From Microtetraspora sp. NBRC 16547 (GTDB lineage Bacteria > Actinomycetota > Actinomycetes > Streptosporangiales > Streptosporangiaceae), in contig NZ_BSSE01000007.1 of assembly GCF_030268965.1 (NCBI RefSeq), positions 186,001 through 250,000 on the forward strand: DNA of 64,000 nt, read 5' to 3'. Position numbers and translations under genes: made by a program. The notes under the pieces were generated by a model. That model was not told the origin of the DNA. It saw only the letters and a list, made by a program, of their open reading frames with translations, and searched no databases. Shown here piece after piece: positions 63,425 through 64,000 of this stretch. Position 1 is the first letter of the stretch; each line of letters starts with the position of its first letter.

Positions 63425-64000
63425 CCACTCCCACGACACCTCCGACGTCGGCGCCCGCGACGGCGACGGTGACCGTGCGCGACCTGACCAAGAGATACGG
63501 CCGCAAAATGGTGCTCGACGGCGTCACCCTGGAGTTCGGCCGGGGCGTGACCGGGCTCCTCGGGCCCAACGGCGCGGGCAAGACCACCCTCCTGCGCTGC
63601 CTGGCGACCACGCTCGCCCCCGACGGCGGCGAGGTGCGGGCACTGGGGCTTGACCCGTCCGACCCCGGCAGGCGTACGGACCTGCGCAGGAGGCTCGGCT
63701 ACCTCCCGCAGAGTCCTGGGTTCTATCCGCATTTCACGGTGTTCGAGCTGGTGGAGTACGTCGCGATCCTGAAGGAGCTGACCGACAGGAGGCGACGCCA
63801 CCAGGAGGTGCGCCGGGTCCTGCGCGAGACCGACCTGGCGGATCTGGCCGGGACGAAGGTGCGCAAGCTGTCCGGCGGCATGCGTCAGCGGCTCGCGCTG
63901 TCCCAGGCGTTGCTCGGTGACCCCGGCCTGCTCATCCTCGACGAGCCCACCGTGGGGCTGGACCCGGAGCAGCGGATGCGGTTCCGCGCCCTCGTGTCAC
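63421..64000 (+). CDS. ABC transporter ATP-binding protein (3' partial)
   Basis: 193 residues visible; the gene runs off the right edge. Walker A LLGPNGAGKTTLLRCLATTL, Q-loop LGYLPQSPGFYPHFTVFELV, signature KLSGGMRQRLALSQALLGDP and Walker B LLILDEPTVGLDPEQR. This is the single-ATPase type found in drug or lipid efflux systems and in Nod factor-like exporters. It overlaps the anti-sigma gene by ATGA, so it is the likely target module of the ECF sigma factor, with the permease gene beyond the window. Confidence 0.92.
   Translation, partial: MTTPTTPPTSAPATATVTVRDLTKRYGRKMVLDGVTLEFGRGVTGLLGPNGAGKTTLLRCLATTLAPDGGEVRALGLDPSDPGRRTDLRRRLGYLPQSPGFYPHFTVFELVEYVAILKELTDRRRRHQEVRRVLRETDLADLAGTKVRKLSGGMRQRLALSQALLGDPGLLILDEPTVGLDPEQRMRFRALVS

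Overview
The window is high-GC DNA (about 70%) with GTG/TTG starts, tight ATGA/GTGA overlaps and actinobacterial hallmark genes: RbpA behind a sigma-R type promoter, the DUF574 methyltransferase family, a CtpH/CtpI-type giant P-type ATPase and many TetR/MarR/MerR regulators. It most resembles a chromosomal segment of a filamentous actinomycete of the Streptosporangiales. No rRNA, tRNA, CRISPR array or intact insertion sequence was seen.

Layout. 1-1.7 kb: 3' part of an Lrp/AsnC regulator, a 34-bp perfect palindrome, a small conserved protein and a truncated LLM oxidoreductase. 1.8-23.5 kb: a cell-wall salvage locus. It holds a five-gene peptide-type ABC importer plus a tandem GNAT enzyme, then NamZ (exo-muramidase), MurQ and an AmiE-like serine hydrolase. 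After an insert come a MurR-like RpiR regulator, NagZ, a Tat-exported GHL10 hydrolase, a MurK/NagK-like kinase and AnmK. The insert at 11.9-16.85 kb is patchy and partly decayed: GNAT, MerR-methyltransferase fusion, a kinase, a SnoaL-like protein, and remnants of an IS5-type transposase, a RyR domain and a methyltransferase.

23.5-29.2 kb: a His/Met-rich membrane protein next to the giant P-type ATPase. 29.4-33.3 kb: a self-sufficient CYP102-type P450-reductase divergent from its TetR regulator across a textbook operator. 33.3-41.9 kb: DUF574 methyltransferase, HhH-GPD DNA repair protein, MarR/FUSC efflux pair, kinase, quinone reductase, TetR and MarR, with a 220-bp MITE-like element. 42-46 kb: rbpA, UMF1-type MFS, glycerophosphodiesterase, SpoU and RsmC-like methyltransferases. 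46-50 kb: MoxR-DUF58-VWA module with a divergent kinase-like membrane protein. 50-54.3 kb: cupin, lipocalin-like protein, WYL regulator, a 60-bp MITE-like element, a propeller-type lipoprotein and a response regulator. 54.4-58.4 kb: a probable streptogramin-resistance cassette (ABC-F, Vgb lyase, divergent TetR) lying between that response regulator and a histidine kinase. 59.9-64 kb: membrane protein, PLP enzyme, and an ECF sigma/anti-sigma/ABC ATPase operon running off the end.

How the salvage locus may work (inference): muropeptides enter unphosphorylated through the SBP_bac_5 ABC importer. NamZ, NagZ and the AmiE-like hydrolase all lack signal peptides, so they would trim them in the cytoplasm. 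The BadF/BcrA-type kinase would make MurNAc-6-P and GlcNAc-6-P, AnmK would convert anhydro-MurNAc, and MurQ would yield GlcNAc-6-P, with the RpiR/SIS protein sensing a sugar phosphate. In Bacillus the equivalent NamZ/NagZ/AmiE act outside the cell and import is by a PTS.
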